The notes beneath the pieces were generated by a model. It had not been told where the DNA came from, did not search any database, and was given only the letters and a program-made list of their open reading frames with translations. From VXOZ01 sp965220045 (GTDB taxonomy: Bacteria; Chloroflexota; UBA11872; VXOZ01), in the NCBI GenBank assembly GCA_965220045.1, contig OZ244803.1, positions 1,116,001 through 1,180,000 on the forward strand: 64,000 nucleotides of DNA, given 5' to 3'. The position numbers were made by a program, and so were the translations under genes. Every line of letters starts with the position of its first letter. The first letter of the stretch is position 1. Shown in pieces: positions 51,355 to 60,725 of this stretch.

Positions 51355-52428
51355 CTAGCTGCTCAGACGCCGACGAAGCTGACGTAAGCCGGGAACAAGC
51401 CGCGTGACGGCGTAGTAGCCGGGGCGATTCAGCACCAGGTCGTATGCCCCGAGACGGCGCACATAATGCGCTCCGAAGCCGCTCTTGAACCGGTACACGC
51501 CCCACAAGGGATCGCTCTCATTCATCACCGTCGGCGCGCCCCACAGATCGTACCAGCGGCAGCCACGCTCTATCAGCCACTGGATAGCGTGCCACTGCAA
51601 GAGGTAGTTGGGCATCTTGTCACGGTGCCGCTGGGAGGATGCGCCTGTATAGAACCAGCCGATGCCATCGACGTGGATAAGATAGAGCCCTGCCACGGCC
51701 TCACCGTCGACGTGCGCCAGAAAGCACGCGCCTTGTGCGGACTGATGGAACAGCGTCCACAAGTCATGGTAGTAGCGCTCTTCTCGTATGGCAAAGCCGT
51801 CGCGCCTGGCAGTCTCCGCATACAGACGAAACAATTCGTGCCAGTCGGTAGATTGCTCGATTTCCACGCCGCGCCGTGTCGCCAGGCGGATATTGTAGCG
51901 TGTCTTTGGTTTCATGGAGGCTAGCAGTGCGTCGGCCCCGCCCGCCAGGTCGAGCATGGCGGTATGTGGAAACTGAATCTGCTGGTGGCTGGCTTGCCAA
52001 CCGCGCTCTTGGTACAGGCGGGCAGTGCTCGTGTTGGCCTCTGGGATATCGGGGTCAGTCTTTACATAAAGCGCCCTCGCCTCCCGTGCGGCTCCGGCGA
52101 TGCAGTCCATGACCGCAGCAAAGAGCGGTTGATTGGCGTAGTCAAGCACGGGGCCTTTGGGTACGTAGGCAACCATCCAAGGTAAACCGGGAATCCGGCG
52201 GGTAAGCAGCGTGAAAGCGGCAGCGACCTGGTTGTCGTAATCGCACAAGAAGCGCTGAGTCTGCCACCCGTGGCGCTCTCGGAGCGCGCCCCATTCCCAG
52301 GTCTGGAGGAAATGCGGGCTTGGCAAGGCCTGCAGCGCCTGATCCCAGGCCGCATGTGTGACATTCGCGATGACTTGTAGCTTGGGAGGCTTCAAAGCGC
52401 TGCGTTCACCACGGGCATTTGGTTGCAT
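51355..52428 (-). CDS. FemAB-like aminoacyl/lipid II transferase, copy 2
   Basis: 357 residues. FemABX family: tandem GNAT-like domains that add amino acids from aminoacyl-tRNA to lipid II or modify other envelope glycolipids. It shows QTWEWGALRERHGW, VPKGPVLDY, the central MKPKTRYNIRLATRRGVEIE and the C-terminal LLQWHAIQWLIERGCRWYDLWGAP segments. It is clearly homologous to the neighbouring copy over its entire length, so a tandem duplication is likely. ATG 52428 gives the family N-terminus; the frame extends 19 codons. Confidence 0.88.
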   Translation of the reverse strand: MQPNARGERSALKPPKLQVIANVTHAAWDQALQALPSPHFLQTWEWGALRERHGWQTQRFLCDYDNQVAAAFTLLTRRIPGLPWMVAYVPKGPVLDYANQPLFAAVMDCIAGAAREARALYVKTDPDIPEANTSTARLYQERGWQASHQQIQFPHTAMLDLAGGADALLASMKPKTRYNIRLATRRGVEIEQSTDWHELFRLYAETARRDGFAIREERYYHDLWTLFHQSAQGACFLAHVDGEAVAGLYLIHVDGIGWFYTGASSQRHRDKMPNYLLQWHAIQWLIERGCRWYDLWGAPTVMNESDPLWGVYRFKSGFGAHYVRRLGAYDLVLNRPGYYAVTRLVPGLRQLRRRLSS

Positions 52429-52480
52429 AGTCTCTCTGGAGTCAACTCGTCCTTGCCTGGAATGGGCGGCGACCTGGCCC

Positions 52481-52551
52481 GTCATGCCCGCGCAAGCGGG
52501 AATCTACCCCTTTTGCGCGCGCCCTGATTTTGGCTCTCGCCGCGATGACGG
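52481..52551. repeat. Dispersed palindromic repeat, copy between FemAB genes
   Basis: Starts GTCATGCCCGCGCAAGCGGG and ends CTCTCGCCGCGATGACGG; same architecture as the repeats at 15942 and 26311 with more divergence in the middle. Confidence 0.6.
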
Positions 52552-52586
52552 CAAAATGCACGCACTCCCGAGTCTTGCGACTGCCC

Positions 52587-53639
52587 TCAAAGTCCAGGCA
52601 ACAGCTTTCGTGCTAGCGGCGAGAATTGCCGCCACACCCAGAATCGACGCGCATCCAGCGCCGCTACCGCTGCAGGGGCATAGGTGACGACCCGCGGCGA
52701 GAAACCGCGCTTGAATCGATGCACTCCCGCCATGGGTTCGGTTGGGTCGGAAGTGGCCGGCATGCCCCAGAGATCATAAGTGTGACAGCCATGATCCTTG
52801 GCCCAGCACATGGCGTGCCATTGCAGGCCGTGACCAATGCGCAAGTCTCGCTGTGCCGTCGCGCTGGCGCCAAACAGGTAGGTGGCCGTATTGCCGAAAG
52901 CGGTCAGCAACAAGCCTCCGACAGGCTTGCCGGCATGCTCAGCCAAGAAGAGCGTAACCAGTCCTGCTGCCTCCAGTGTTTCGCGCATGGTCGCGAAGTA
53001 CGGCCAGGTGTGGATGCCAAAACTGTCGCGCTCTGCCGTCTCTGTAAGCAACGCGTAGAAGTCTTGCCAGTCTTTGTCTGCTTGGGCGATGCGTACCTCT
53101 AGCCCCCGTCGGAAAGCCAAGCGGATATTGCGGCGCATGCTGCTTTGAAAACCGGCGAGCACCGTTTCGGGCGGCGGCCGCAGATCGACAAGACCGGTTG
53201 CCGGCGGTTGAATATAGTCCGGTGTAGGGGCAAAGTTGGCAGGCAGTTGCGGGCCCTGGTGCGCTTCCCATGGAGGCTCGACCCAAAGCGCAAACGCACC
53301 GGCCTGGCGCGCTGCCGCCGCAACGTGCCCTAAGATTGCTTGTGCCGCCTTGGTTCCGCCGGGTGCGCAGACCGGCCCCCGGGGAACGTATGCAAGAGAA
53401 CCCAGGAACGGTGTGCGGCGCCGCAGCCACTGGGCAGCAGCGACAGGCTCTCCGTCGCGCACGCACAACGTGCGCGCTGCTCTCCAGCCGGTACGTGACT
53501 TGAATTCGCCCCACGCCCAACTCTGGAGCAATCCTCCGCCCCAAGCTGCAACCAGCACGTCCCACTCTTGTTGATTGTGTGCCGCCGTGAAAGTCAGATC
53601 AGTCGCCGCATCGCCTGCGGCGACTTCTCCATTTGCCAC
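52587..53639 (-). CDS. FemAB-like aminoacyl/lipid II transferase, copy 1
   Basis: 350 residues, same family and architecture as the downstream copy: LLQSWAWGEFKSRTGW, YVPRGPVCAP, FQSSMRRNIRLAFRRGLEV and LQWHAMCWAKDHGCHTYDLWGMP. It starts with GTG at 53639, three bases after the bactofilin-like gene, using a GAGG inside that gene's end, so the two are translationally coupled. Peptidoglycan cross-bridge addition or glycolipid modification are the likely roles; the acceptor is unknown. Confidence 0.88.
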   Translation of the reverse strand: MANGEVAAGDAATDLTFTAAHNQQEWDVLVAAWGGGLLQSWAWGEFKSRTGWRAARTLCVRDGEPVAAAQWLRRRTPFLGSLAYVPRGPVCAPGGTKAAQAILGHVAAAARQAGAFALWVEPPWEAHQGPQLPANFAPTPDYIQPPATGLVDLRPPPETVLAGFQSSMRRNIRLAFRRGLEVRIAQADKDWQDFYALLTETAERDSFGIHTWPYFATMRETLEAAGLVTLFLAEHAGKPVGGLLLTAFGNTATYLFGASATAQRDLRIGHGLQWHAMCWAKDHGCHTYDLWGMPATSDPTEPMAGVHRFKRGFSPRVVTYAPAAVAALDARRFWVWRQFSPLARKLLPGL

Positions 53640-53642
53640 GGA

Positions 53643-54812
53643 CTATCCCTCAGCAGGCTGGGGGGCACCGCGCTCCGGCTCTTTCCGCAGTCCACCGATC
53701 GCCAGCATCAGTCCGCCGAGCCCGAGAATGATCACAACCAGAGGCGCCCAGGGTCCAACGTACGGTATGAACGAAATGCCGTAGAGGATGAGCAAGCCGA
53801 TCAGCAGCCCAAAGAATTGGATGAGACGCCGGTTGCCGTCCGCAATGAAACTGAGTATCAGGCGTCCAATAGTCATACCGACAAACACCTGGGCTGAAAA
53901 GAGCGCAATGCCATAGAGTATGAGCGCTATAAACCCTAACGGAATGCCAACGACGGTGATCATCACGAGGATTGAAACAATCGGCACGACGATCAGAAAG
54001 ACGATGCCCATCCCGATACTCATCAGTGGGTTTTCAAGCAGTTGGTTGGACGCGGTGATGGCAAGCCGCGGGAAAACGAGGAGGAACACCGTGCCATACA
54101 CGGCGGTCATGATGAGGCCGACAATTCCTACAACGATCGAGTCAAAGGAAAAGCCAACATCGATGTCGGTTGCTTCCGCAGTCATCTCGTGCATCGTTTC
54201 GCCGCCAATTTCGGCCCCACCGGCGATCTCAGCTTCGTTCTCCGATCGATAGGTGAGATCCCCGCCGATGCTTGCGCCGTCGCTGATGATTAGATTCGAT
54301 ACGCTCATGTCGAATTCTGTGCCAACGCTGCCATTGTGAGTCACCTTGTCGGCAACACCGGCAACGCGGCGCTCCACGGTACCGTCAACCGTTGCGGTCG
54401 CAACTGTCAATATCAGATCACGGCCGACTACTCCGCCAGAGATGAGGTCAGCGGTGTTGCTAAGCAGCAGCGCATCTCCGGCGATTGTTCCCGCTATCGT
54501 GACACTATTGGCGGCGATGCGCGCGCCCTGGGAAACGGTGCCGTTTATCGTGACATCAGTTCCAGCCAGGCTCACATTGCCATTCACGGTCCCGTTGATT
54601 TCAATCGTAGTGCCGGCGGCAAAAACATCGCCATTGACAGTGCCGTTGATAACTAACGTCGTGCCAAGCAGATAGAGGTCGTCGTCGATGACTTCGCCTT
54701 CACCAATAGTAACCGAGGTATCGGTGCGAAAGTCTGCCGCGTGGGTGACAGTGGCACCCAGGAGCGCAAGTAGGAAGGCGATTATCAACGCAAGACTGAG
54801 GCGTTGTTTCAT
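53643..54812 (-). CDS. Bactofilin-like polymer-forming domain membrane protein
   Basis: 389 residues. A signal peptide or first span (MKQRLSLALIIAFLLALLG...) is followed by a right-handed beta-helix of repeated INGTVNGDVFAAGT-type units (about 45-200), as in bactofilins and polymer-forming cytoskeletal proteins. The C-terminal part has four membrane helices (roughly 230-255, 275-305, 308-330, 345-372). This placement puts the beta-helix outside the membrane, unlike cytoplasmic bactofilins. AAGGAG is ten bases upstream of ATG 54812. The coupled FemAB genes point to a cell-envelope role. Confidence 0.85.
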   Translation of the reverse strand: MKQRLSLALIIAFLLALLGATVTHAADFRTDTSVTIGEGEVIDDDLYLLGTTLVINGTVNGDVFAAGTTIEINGTVNGNVSLAGTDVTINGTVSQGARIAANSVTIAGTIAGDALLLSNTADLISGGVVGRDLILTVATATVDGTVERRVAGVADKVTHNGSVGTEFDMSVSNLIISDGASIGGDLTYRSENEAEIAGGAEIGGETMHEMTAEATDIDVGFSFDSIVVGIVGLIMTAVYGTVFLLVFPRLAITASNQLLENPLMSIGMGIVFLIVVPIVSILVMITVVGIPLGFIALILYGIALFSAQVFVGMTIGRLILSFIADGNRRLIQFFGLLIGLLILYGISFIPYVGPWAPLVVIILGLGGLMLAIGGLRKEPERGAPQPAEG

Positions 54813-54870
54813 TTGAATACTTCTCCTTGTGGACAAGGGGTCGTTCTCGCCAGTTCAGATTCTGTTGCTT

Positions 54871-55590
54871 TCAGGGTACCTTATTTGCGATGTGCACTGC
54901 CACTGTGCCCAGCCCCAGGTATCGATATGTGACCTCTGGAAAACCCGCTGTCCGCATCGCTTCAGCCAGATTTGGCGCGTTGGGAAAGGCCTGCAATGAC
55001 GTAGGCAAATAGGTGTACGCCTCCTGATGTCTGACCAGTAGTTTTCCCAGTAGAGGAACGACGTTGTTGAAATACAGCGCAAAGGCGTTGCGAAATCCTG
55101 GCACGGGCGGATGTGTGATCTCCAACGAGATGAAGCGCCCGCCGGGGCGAAGAACGCGGTAGCACTCGGCAAAGAAGACTTCCAGGTCCACCAGGTTCCG
55201 GAGCAAGAAGGCGTTGGTCACGACATCGACGCTGGCATCGGGTAAGGGCAACGTCAGCACGTCCGCCCGCAGGAATTCGATGGGAAAGCGCTGTTCTTCG
55301 AGGCGCGCGTGTTTTTCACGTGCCAGGACAAGCATCGGCGGCGAGAAGTCAACGCCAAGGATGGTGCATGGGGCCATGGCTTCCTGCATAACGGCAAAGC
55401 TGAGATCGCCGGTGCCGCACGCAAGATCCACGACTACGGCAGGATCGGTGGCGACGATTTCACGCGCTGCCGTGCGCCGCCAGAGATGGTGCGCGCCCGC
55501 GGTCATGACCGAATTCATGAAATCGTACGTCGGCGCTATGGCATCGAACATGCGCCGCACATACGCCGGTTTCTCTTCTTGCGAGATCAT
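54871..55590 (-). CDS. ubiE: Demethylmenaquinone/ubiquinone C-methyltransferase
   Basis: 239 residues. SAM-dependent methyltransferase completing menaquinone (MenG activity). It opens with VRRMFDAIAPTYDFMNSVMTAG, then the SAM loop VDLACGTGDLSFA and the family's NAFLLRNLVDLEVFFAECYRVLRPGG. The polyprenyl synthase two genes upstream would supply the side chain, so both act in quinone synthesis. Since no ubiquinone genes are seen, menaquinone is the more likely product. Confidence 0.93.
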   Translation of the reverse strand: MISQEEKPAYVRRMFDAIAPTYDFMNSVMTAGAHHLWRRTAAREIVATDPAVVVDLACGTGDLSFAVMQEAMAPCTILGVDFSPPMLVLAREKHARLEEQRFPIEFLRADVLTLPLPDASVDVVTNAFLLRNLVDLEVFFAECYRVLRPGGRFISLEITHPPVPGFRNAFALYFNNVVPLLGKLLVRHQEAYTYLPTSLQAFPNAPNLAEAMRTAGFPEVTYRYLGLGTVAVHIANKVP

Positions 55591-55657
55591 TGCTTTCCGT
55601 TAGCGCTGCGGAAATGTGAGAGCGTATGAAACGCGCGTTAGCCAACGCATTGCGAAG

Positions 55658-57127
55658 CTAGCCGGCGCGCAGATCGGCGACGACATCGCTATCGAGTGGA
55701 TAGATAGGGCGCACGCAATGCTCGTACGGCATCGATTCAAGATTGAGGCTCGCGGAGCCGGGCGTATCCAAATGTACAATCCGGGCCGCGATTGACCCGT
55801 ACCATGTACGAAAACCGTTGGGCGACTTGGCAACGACCAAGTCAAAGTCCTGCGGCTCAAGGCCGAAGGCCTGGAAGACTCTGCGGCCAACGAAGAGGAT
55901 GAGTCGCTCGGTGGTAAGCACAGCAATGTTGCCGATGGTGAGCACAGCCGTGCGGCCGGCCTGCTCGATCACGCCGTTTTCATAGGCAAATTCGCCGTCG
56001 TGCAAGCTCTTTACATAAACGGTCGCCGTAAACGGTGCGTGCCGTCCGGGATCCATCGTTCCGCCGAGCTGCACGGTGATGGTGCTCCCGACACCTGCCT
56101 CAAAGGCGGCGGCTACCGCCGGCGCGTCGATCAGGGGTACGAGGGCCCGTTTGCCGGAATCCTGCGCCAGCAATTCTCTGATTACGGCATTGCTGTCGCC
56201 CGGCGCACCGGAAGACGTCGCGTCGGCGGCATCGGAAAAGACCGTAAGGCCGGGGGTTTCCTGTACCTGGGCAACCGCTTCAGGGAGTGGTGTAAGTTCT
56301 GCCATCCACAGGTCGCGGTTATCCCACATGAATGTCGCGATCCGCTCGGCTTCTGCATTTGCCCGCTCTTGGTCGTCATCCGTCGTCACAAGCACATAGG
56401 ACTGCAGATCGGGCACGTCCGTGAAGGGATTGGAGAGATAGATGTTGGCGGCGAGTCCTCCCGGCGACTCTTCGACTGCCTGGCACATGCGAATGGCGTC
56501 GCCAAATCGTCCGGTTGCCGTGAGCAGCTCATCGCCTCGGGCCATCAAGGGGATTTTTACGCGCGCTGTGGTTGGCGCGGCGCCCTCCTTCAGGATGCGC
56601 GCCAGGTTGCGGGCCGCCCGCACTCCCGTCTCATAAAAGTCCGTGTGTGGATAGGTATGGTAGCCAACCATCATGTCGGCGGTGCCGAGCATGCGGTCGG
56701 TAATGACGGCGTGAAAGTCGAGGGAAGCGACGATTGGGATGGCGCCCACGTACTCCCGCACCGCTTCCAACAGCGTTCCCTCGGGATCGAAATCGGTCTC
56801 GCTGGCCATCGCGCCGTGCAGCACGAGCAGTACAGCGTCAATGTCGCTTACCGCTTTGACGCCGTCGATGACTTCCTGAATCAGCCGGTCGAGAACGGCA
56901 TCCGCGACCGGGCCATGGGGGACGGCCCACGCTGCCATGGTCGGGACAACCTCAATGTCGTCATGCTCCGCAAAAACATCGAGCGCGCCCGCGATCTCGG
57001 TGTTCGTGCCTTGCAATTCCTCCACAATGGCGGCGCCGCGCACGACCCGAAAGTCCTCGTACTGGGTGAGATGAGGATTGAACGTCGCTGTTTCTTGCTG
57101 CAATTCTGCGATCAGGACACGCGCCAT
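55658..57127 (-). CDS. M81 family metallopeptidase (MlrC/microcystinase C-like)
   Basis: 489 residues. Family named for MlrC, which breaks down linear microcystin; most relatives have unknown substrates. The N-terminal domain begins MARVLIAELQQETATFNP with the conserved glutamate and ends with LLVLHGAMAS; the metal region shows SLDFHAVITDRML and YHTYPHTDFYETG, supplying Asp and His ligands. The C-terminal MlrC domain contains DAADATSSGAPGDSNAVIREL. ATG 57127 has AGAGG about five bases upstream; the frame extends ten codons. It sits between polyprenyl synthase and ubiE without an obvious functional link. Confidence 0.9.
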   Translation of the reverse strand: MARVLIAELQQETATFNPHLTQYEDFRVVRGAAIVEELQGTNTEIAGALDVFAEHDDIEVVPTMAAWAVPHGPVADAVLDRLIQEVIDGVKAVSDIDAVLLVLHGAMASETDFDPEGTLLEAVREYVGAIPIVASLDFHAVITDRMLGTADMMVGYHTYPHTDFYETGVRAARNLARILKEGAAPTTARVKIPLMARGDELLTATGRFGDAIRMCQAVEESPGGLAANIYLSNPFTDVPDLQSYVLVTTDDDQERANAEAERIATFMWDNRDLWMAELTPLPEAVAQVQETPGLTVFSDAADATSSGAPGDSNAVIRELLAQDSGKRALVPLIDAPAVAAAFEAGVGSTITVQLGGTMDPGRHAPFTATVYVKSLHDGEFAYENGVIEQAGRTAVLTIGNIAVLTTERLILFVGRRVFQAFGLEPQDFDLVVAKSPNGFRTWYGSIAARIVHLDTPGSASLNLESMPYEHCVRPIYPLDSDVVADLRAG

Positions 57128-57157
57128 GGGACCTCTTTGCCTCCAAATGGTGTTCAA

Positions 57158-58123
57158 TCACTGTCTGCGTTCAACGACATAGTCAATCAGCATGTCAAGA
57201 GATTCGCGGCTGTCGCCCATGGGCAGTACCGATAGATTGGCGCGCGCGCGCTCGCCGAACTCCCTCGCCTTAGCGTACGCAATCTCTATCGCCCCGGAGT
57301 GGCGAATTGCCTCCACCGCTTCCCAAACGCTGTCGCCGCCCGCTGCCTCCTGTTTGAGCAGTCCGCTCACGGCCGGATGAGCGGGATTCTGGCGCAAGAA
57401 GATGATTGACGGCAGTGTGACAGTTCCTTCGCGCAGGTCGCCGCCGACAGGCTTACCCAGCTCTTCTTCCGTCCCCGCAATGTCGAGAATGTCGTCCACG
57501 ATTTGAAAGGCGGTGCCCAGGTTCTCACCATAGACGCGCAGTGCCTTTCGTTCTTCCGTAGAAGCCCCGCCGACCAAACCCCCGCCATCACTGCACAACT
57601 CGAAGAGAGAAGCGGTCTTCCCCTGTACCTTCGCGTAGTACTCCCCTTCGAGGGCTTCCATGTGCTCGATGTCTGAGAATTGCGTGGTCTCGCTGGCAAC
57701 CATACGCATTACCGTGCGCGCCAACATGCGCACGAGTTCCGGGTCCCCCAATTCCGCCAAGACGTGGGAACACTTGGCAAAGAGATAGTCACCGGAAAGC
57801 ACGGCGAGTGTGTTCGACCACACTGAGTTGGCCGTCGGCACGCCCCGCCGTACGTAGGCATGATCGATGACGTCGTCGTGAATGAGTGTCGCGGCATGGA
57901 GAATCTCGATTGCCGCCGCAACCCGGACGGCCCGGGAGTCTGCCGGCGCATGGACTGACGCGGCAAGCAAGGTCAGCAGCGGCCGCAGCTTCTTACCGCC
58001 GGCCGCCAGAATATGGCGCACCAATTGTGAGAGCGCGGGATTGGGGGTTTCTCCCCAAACGGATGACAAGTAGTCGTCAACCTCGTCGAGCCCTGCAACG
58101 ACAGGCAGCGTGATCTTCCCCAT
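57158..58123 (-). CDS. Polyprenyl diphosphate synthase
   Basis: 321 residues. Trans-prenyltransferase that builds the isoprenoid chain of quinones or carriers. Both aspartate-rich motifs are visible: DDVID (near 80) with YVRRGVPTANS, and DDILDIAG near 215; GGKKLRPLL is the typical N-terminal basic motif. ATG 58123 avoids most of the overlap with tatD; the frame runs to an ATG at 58183 inside tatD, which is also possible. ubiE two genes downstream points to a menaquinone role. Confidence 0.92.
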   Translation of the reverse strand: MGKITLPVVAGLDEVDDYLSSVWGETPNPALSQLVRHILAAGGKKLRPLLTLLAASVHAPADSRAVRVAAAIEILHAATLIHDDVIDHAYVRRGVPTANSVWSNTLAVLSGDYLFAKCSHVLAELGDPELVRMLARTVMRMVASETTQFSDIEHMEALEGEYYAKVQGKTASLFELCSDGGGLVGGASTEERKALRVYGENLGTAFQIVDDILDIAGTEEELGKPVGGDLREGTVTLPSIIFLRQNPAHPAVSGLLKQEAAGGDSVWEAVEAIRHSGAIEIAYAKAREFGERARANLSVLPMGDSRESLDMLIDYVVERRQ

Positions 58124-58145
58124 GGAGGCAACCGGGTTAGACGGC

Positions 58146-58916
58146 TCAATGGAGGGGGGTGATTCCGAAGAACGTCTGGGCATTCCTATCCGTAAACTCT
58201 TCCACTACTTCAGGCGCTACGTTTCGCCTCTGCGCCACTGCTTCCAGAGTAAACCGAACGAAAGCGGGCTCGTTCCGCTTGCCGCGGTGCGGCGCCGGTG
58301 CGAGGTAAGGACAGTCGGTCTCTAGCAACAATCTATCCGATGGTACCATCTTTGCGACTTGATGCAACTTCACGGCGGAGCGAAACGTCACCGGTCCCGC
58401 AAGAGAGATCATGCATCCCAAGTCAACGAACGCCGTTGCCTGAGTGACATCACCGGAAAAACAATGCATCACTGCCTGTCGCGGCGGCATCGCCTGCGCC
58501 AACATACGGTGCACATCCTCAAACGCCTCACGCATGTGCACGATTACAGGGAGATTGGATCTCGCGGCGAGGGCTAGCTGCCGGGAGAAAGCCGTGGCCT
58601 GACTATCTCTGGAGGCAAAATTGCGGTAGTAGTCTAAGCCGGTCTCTCCGATGGCGACGACTTTTGGGGCTTTGGCAAGAGACTCTAATTCGCGCCAGAT
58701 TGCTGGGGTGTCCGATTCGGCCTCATGCGGGTGAATGCCGACCGCGGCCCAGCAATTGGCAAACCGCTCGGCAATTGCCACCGCTGTCCGGCTCGTGGGA
58801 ATGTCCACACCCACCACGATGATTGTGCTTACGTTTCTTGATTCCGCACGGTTGACGACCGCTGAGAGGTCCTCAGCGAAGCGCGGTACATTGATGTGGG
58901 CGTGCGTGTCCGTCAT
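58146..58916 (-). CDS. tatD: TatD family metal-dependent hydrolase
   Basis: 256 residues, TIM barrel. Members are 3'-5' exonucleases or D-aminoacyl-tRNA deacylase-like nucleases. The metal motif TDTHAHIN opens the protein; GETGLDYYRN, PVIVHMREAFEDV, MHCFSG and LLLETDCPYLAP follow at family spacing. It lies 21 bases after metG, the arrangement common to many bacteria. Confidence 0.95.
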   Translation of the reverse strand: MTDTHAHINVPRFAEDLSAVVNRAESRNVSTIIVVGVDIPTSRTAVAIAERFANCWAAVGIHPHEAESDTPAIWRELESLAKAPKVVAIGETGLDYYRNFASRDSQATAFSRQLALAARSNLPVIVHMREAFEDVHRMLAQAMPPRQAVMHCFSGDVTQATAFVDLGCMISLAGPVTFRSAVKLHQVAKMVPSDRLLLETDCPYLAPAPHRGKRNEPAFVRFTLEAVAQRRNVAPEVVEEFTDRNAQTFFGITPLH

Positions 58917-58937
58917 ACGCGCATTGGCCGGGGCCGG

Positions 58938-60485
58938 TCACGTGCTCTCGGAGAATTCCGGCACTTCCAAGCGAGGGAAGAGCGGCTTGCCGGCAGTAAT
59001 CGTGCGCTCCGGGGCTACACCACCCCACGCAAGGCCATGTTGCCACGCGCCTTCTGCAAGCGAAGATTCTCCGAGGCGTTCCAGAATGGCATCTGCGGTC
59101 TGCGGAATGTAGGGTCCGAGCAAGAGCGCAAGGATGCGCACGGCTTCCGTCACGTTGTAGAGCACCGTGCCGAGGCGTTCCCGTTTTTCGGAATCCTTGG
59201 CAAGCTCCCATGGCGCGTTTTCTTCGATATACTGATTCGCTCGCGTTACAAGCGTCCAGATGCTATCGAGCGCCGCGTCGAGGTCCCAGGATTCCAGCCC
59301 CTGCTCCGCTCCCGCAATGGCGCTTTGCGCCACGTCGCGGAGCGAAACATCGAGTTCGGTTTCACCTGACGGAGCGGGAAGGGTGCCGTCAAAATAGCGC
59401 CCTATCATGGCGGTCGTGCGATGTACGAGGTTGCCGAGATCGTTCGCCAAGTCGGCGTTGTACCGGTTATAGAAGCTCTCCCACGAGAATACGCCGTCCT
59501 GGTCGAACGGGATTTCCCGCACCAGGTAGTAGCGCACGGCGTCGGCCCCAAACTCGTCCACCATCTCAAAGGGGTCTACGTCGGTGCCGCGGGACTTGCT
59601 TATCTTCAAGCCGCGGAACATGATCCAGCCGTGCGCCCACACCGTCTTCGGCAAAGGGACACCGGCTGACATGAGCATGGCGGGCCAGTACACGCAGTGA
59701 AAACGGATAATGTCCTTGCCAATGACATGCGCATCCGCCGGCCAATACCGGGCAAACAAGTCGTCATCCTGCCCATAGCCAACGCCGGTGATGTAGTTGG
59801 TGAGCGCATCGAACCAAACGTAGATTACCTGCTCTTCGTCGAAGGGAACGGGTATGCCCCAGGTCTTGTTGGCGCGTGAAATGCTGAAATCCCGCAATTC
59901 GCCGCGCACCATGTTGACGACTTCATTGCGCCGGAAATCAGGCAAGACTGACTCCGGATGCTCATCATAGAATGCTAGCAACCGGTCCTGGTATTTGGAG
60001 AGGGCAAAGAAGTAATTATCTTCTTCCGTCCACTCCGGCTCGGCATCGTGCACTGGGCACTTGCCGTCTACCAAGTCGTCGTCGGCGTAGAAGGCTTCGC
60101 AAGGGAGGCAATACCACCCGGCATAGGTTCCTTTGTAGATGTCGCCGGCGTCGTAGCACTTCTGCAACAGGAGCCGCGCCGCGTGCTTGTGATGCTCTTC
60201 AGTTGTGCGGATGAAGCCGTTATAGGATATGTCGAGCTTGTCCCACAGGTCGCGAAAGAACTCCGCCATCTCGTCGCAATAGTCCTGCGGGTCCTTGCCC
60301 TGGCTTCTGGCCTGGCGCTCCACATTGAGGCTGTTTTCATCGAGGCCCGTAAGGAAGAAGGTATCGTACCCCTTCAAGCGCCGATAGCGCGCCTGCACGT
60401 CACAGCCGATAGTGCAAAACGCCGTGCCGATATGGGGCTTTGCGTTGGGGTAGTAGATGGGGGTTGTGAGATAGTATGTTGCCAT
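58938..60485 (-). CDS. metG: Methionyl-tRNA synthetase
   Basis: 515 residues, class I. HIGH-type motif PHIGTAF near residue 17, KMSKS-type motif LKISKSRGT near 300. Between them is the connective domain with a cysteine knuckle (YCLPCEAFYADDD, then GKCPVH), giving one zinc-binding unit. The anticodon-binding helical domain follows; there is no C-terminal Trbp dimerisation domain. I chose ATG 60485; the frame opens at TTG 60506. It heads an eleven-gene minus-strand run. Confidence 0.95.
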   Translation of the reverse strand: MATYYLTTPIYYPNAKPHIGTAFCTIGCDVQARYRRLKGYDTFFLTGLDENSLNVERQARSQGKDPQDYCDEMAEFFRDLWDKLDISYNGFIRTTEEHHKHAARLLLQKCYDAGDIYKGTYAGWYCLPCEAFYADDDLVDGKCPVHDAEPEWTEEDNYFFALSKYQDRLLAFYDEHPESVLPDFRRNEVVNMVRGELRDFSISRANKTWGIPVPFDEEQVIYVWFDALTNYITGVGYGQDDDLFARYWPADAHVIGKDIIRFHCVYWPAMLMSAGVPLPKTVWAHGWIMFRGLKISKSRGTDVDPFEMVDEFGADAVRYYLVREIPFDQDGVFSWESFYNRYNADLANDLGNLVHRTTAMIGRYFDGTLPAPSGETELDVSLRDVAQSAIAGAEQGLESWDLDAALDSIWTLVTRANQYIEENAPWELAKDSEKRERLGTVLYNVTEAVRILALLLGPYIPQTADAILERLGESSLAEGAWQHGLAWGGVAPERTITAGKPLFPRLEVPEFSEST

Positions 60486-60642
60486 AGCTAAACTGAAGTT
60501 GGTCAAGGGGGATTCGGGAAGATCATATCCAGTGGTTTCCGTCCCACCATCATACCATGCAGTTTGGCAAGACCCAACTCGCTTATCTATCGGGAATGTC
60601 TCTGCAGCGGCTTTTGGGTACAGCCGAAATGTGGCCGACCTG

Positions 60643-60651
60643 TGCTACACT
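60643..60651 (+). promoter_or_regulatory. Extended -10 element before the CocE-type gene
   Basis: TGCTACACT resembles TGnTATAAT with two changes, 74 bases before the start; no -35 is clear. Confidence 0.35.
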
Positions 60652-60725
60652 GCCTCACGTAAGAATCCATAGACTGCCCGCCCAGCTTGCGAAAGCGTCA
60701 CTGAGAGCCTTAGGAGGTACCCACC

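Noticed and set aside
54829..54837. TGTGGACAA resembling a reversed DnaA box
   Set aside because: One near match with no companions, just upstream of the bactofilin-like gene.
56000..57235. 411-codon plus-strand frame opposite the M81 gene
   Set aside because: Antisense shadow of a clear coding gene.
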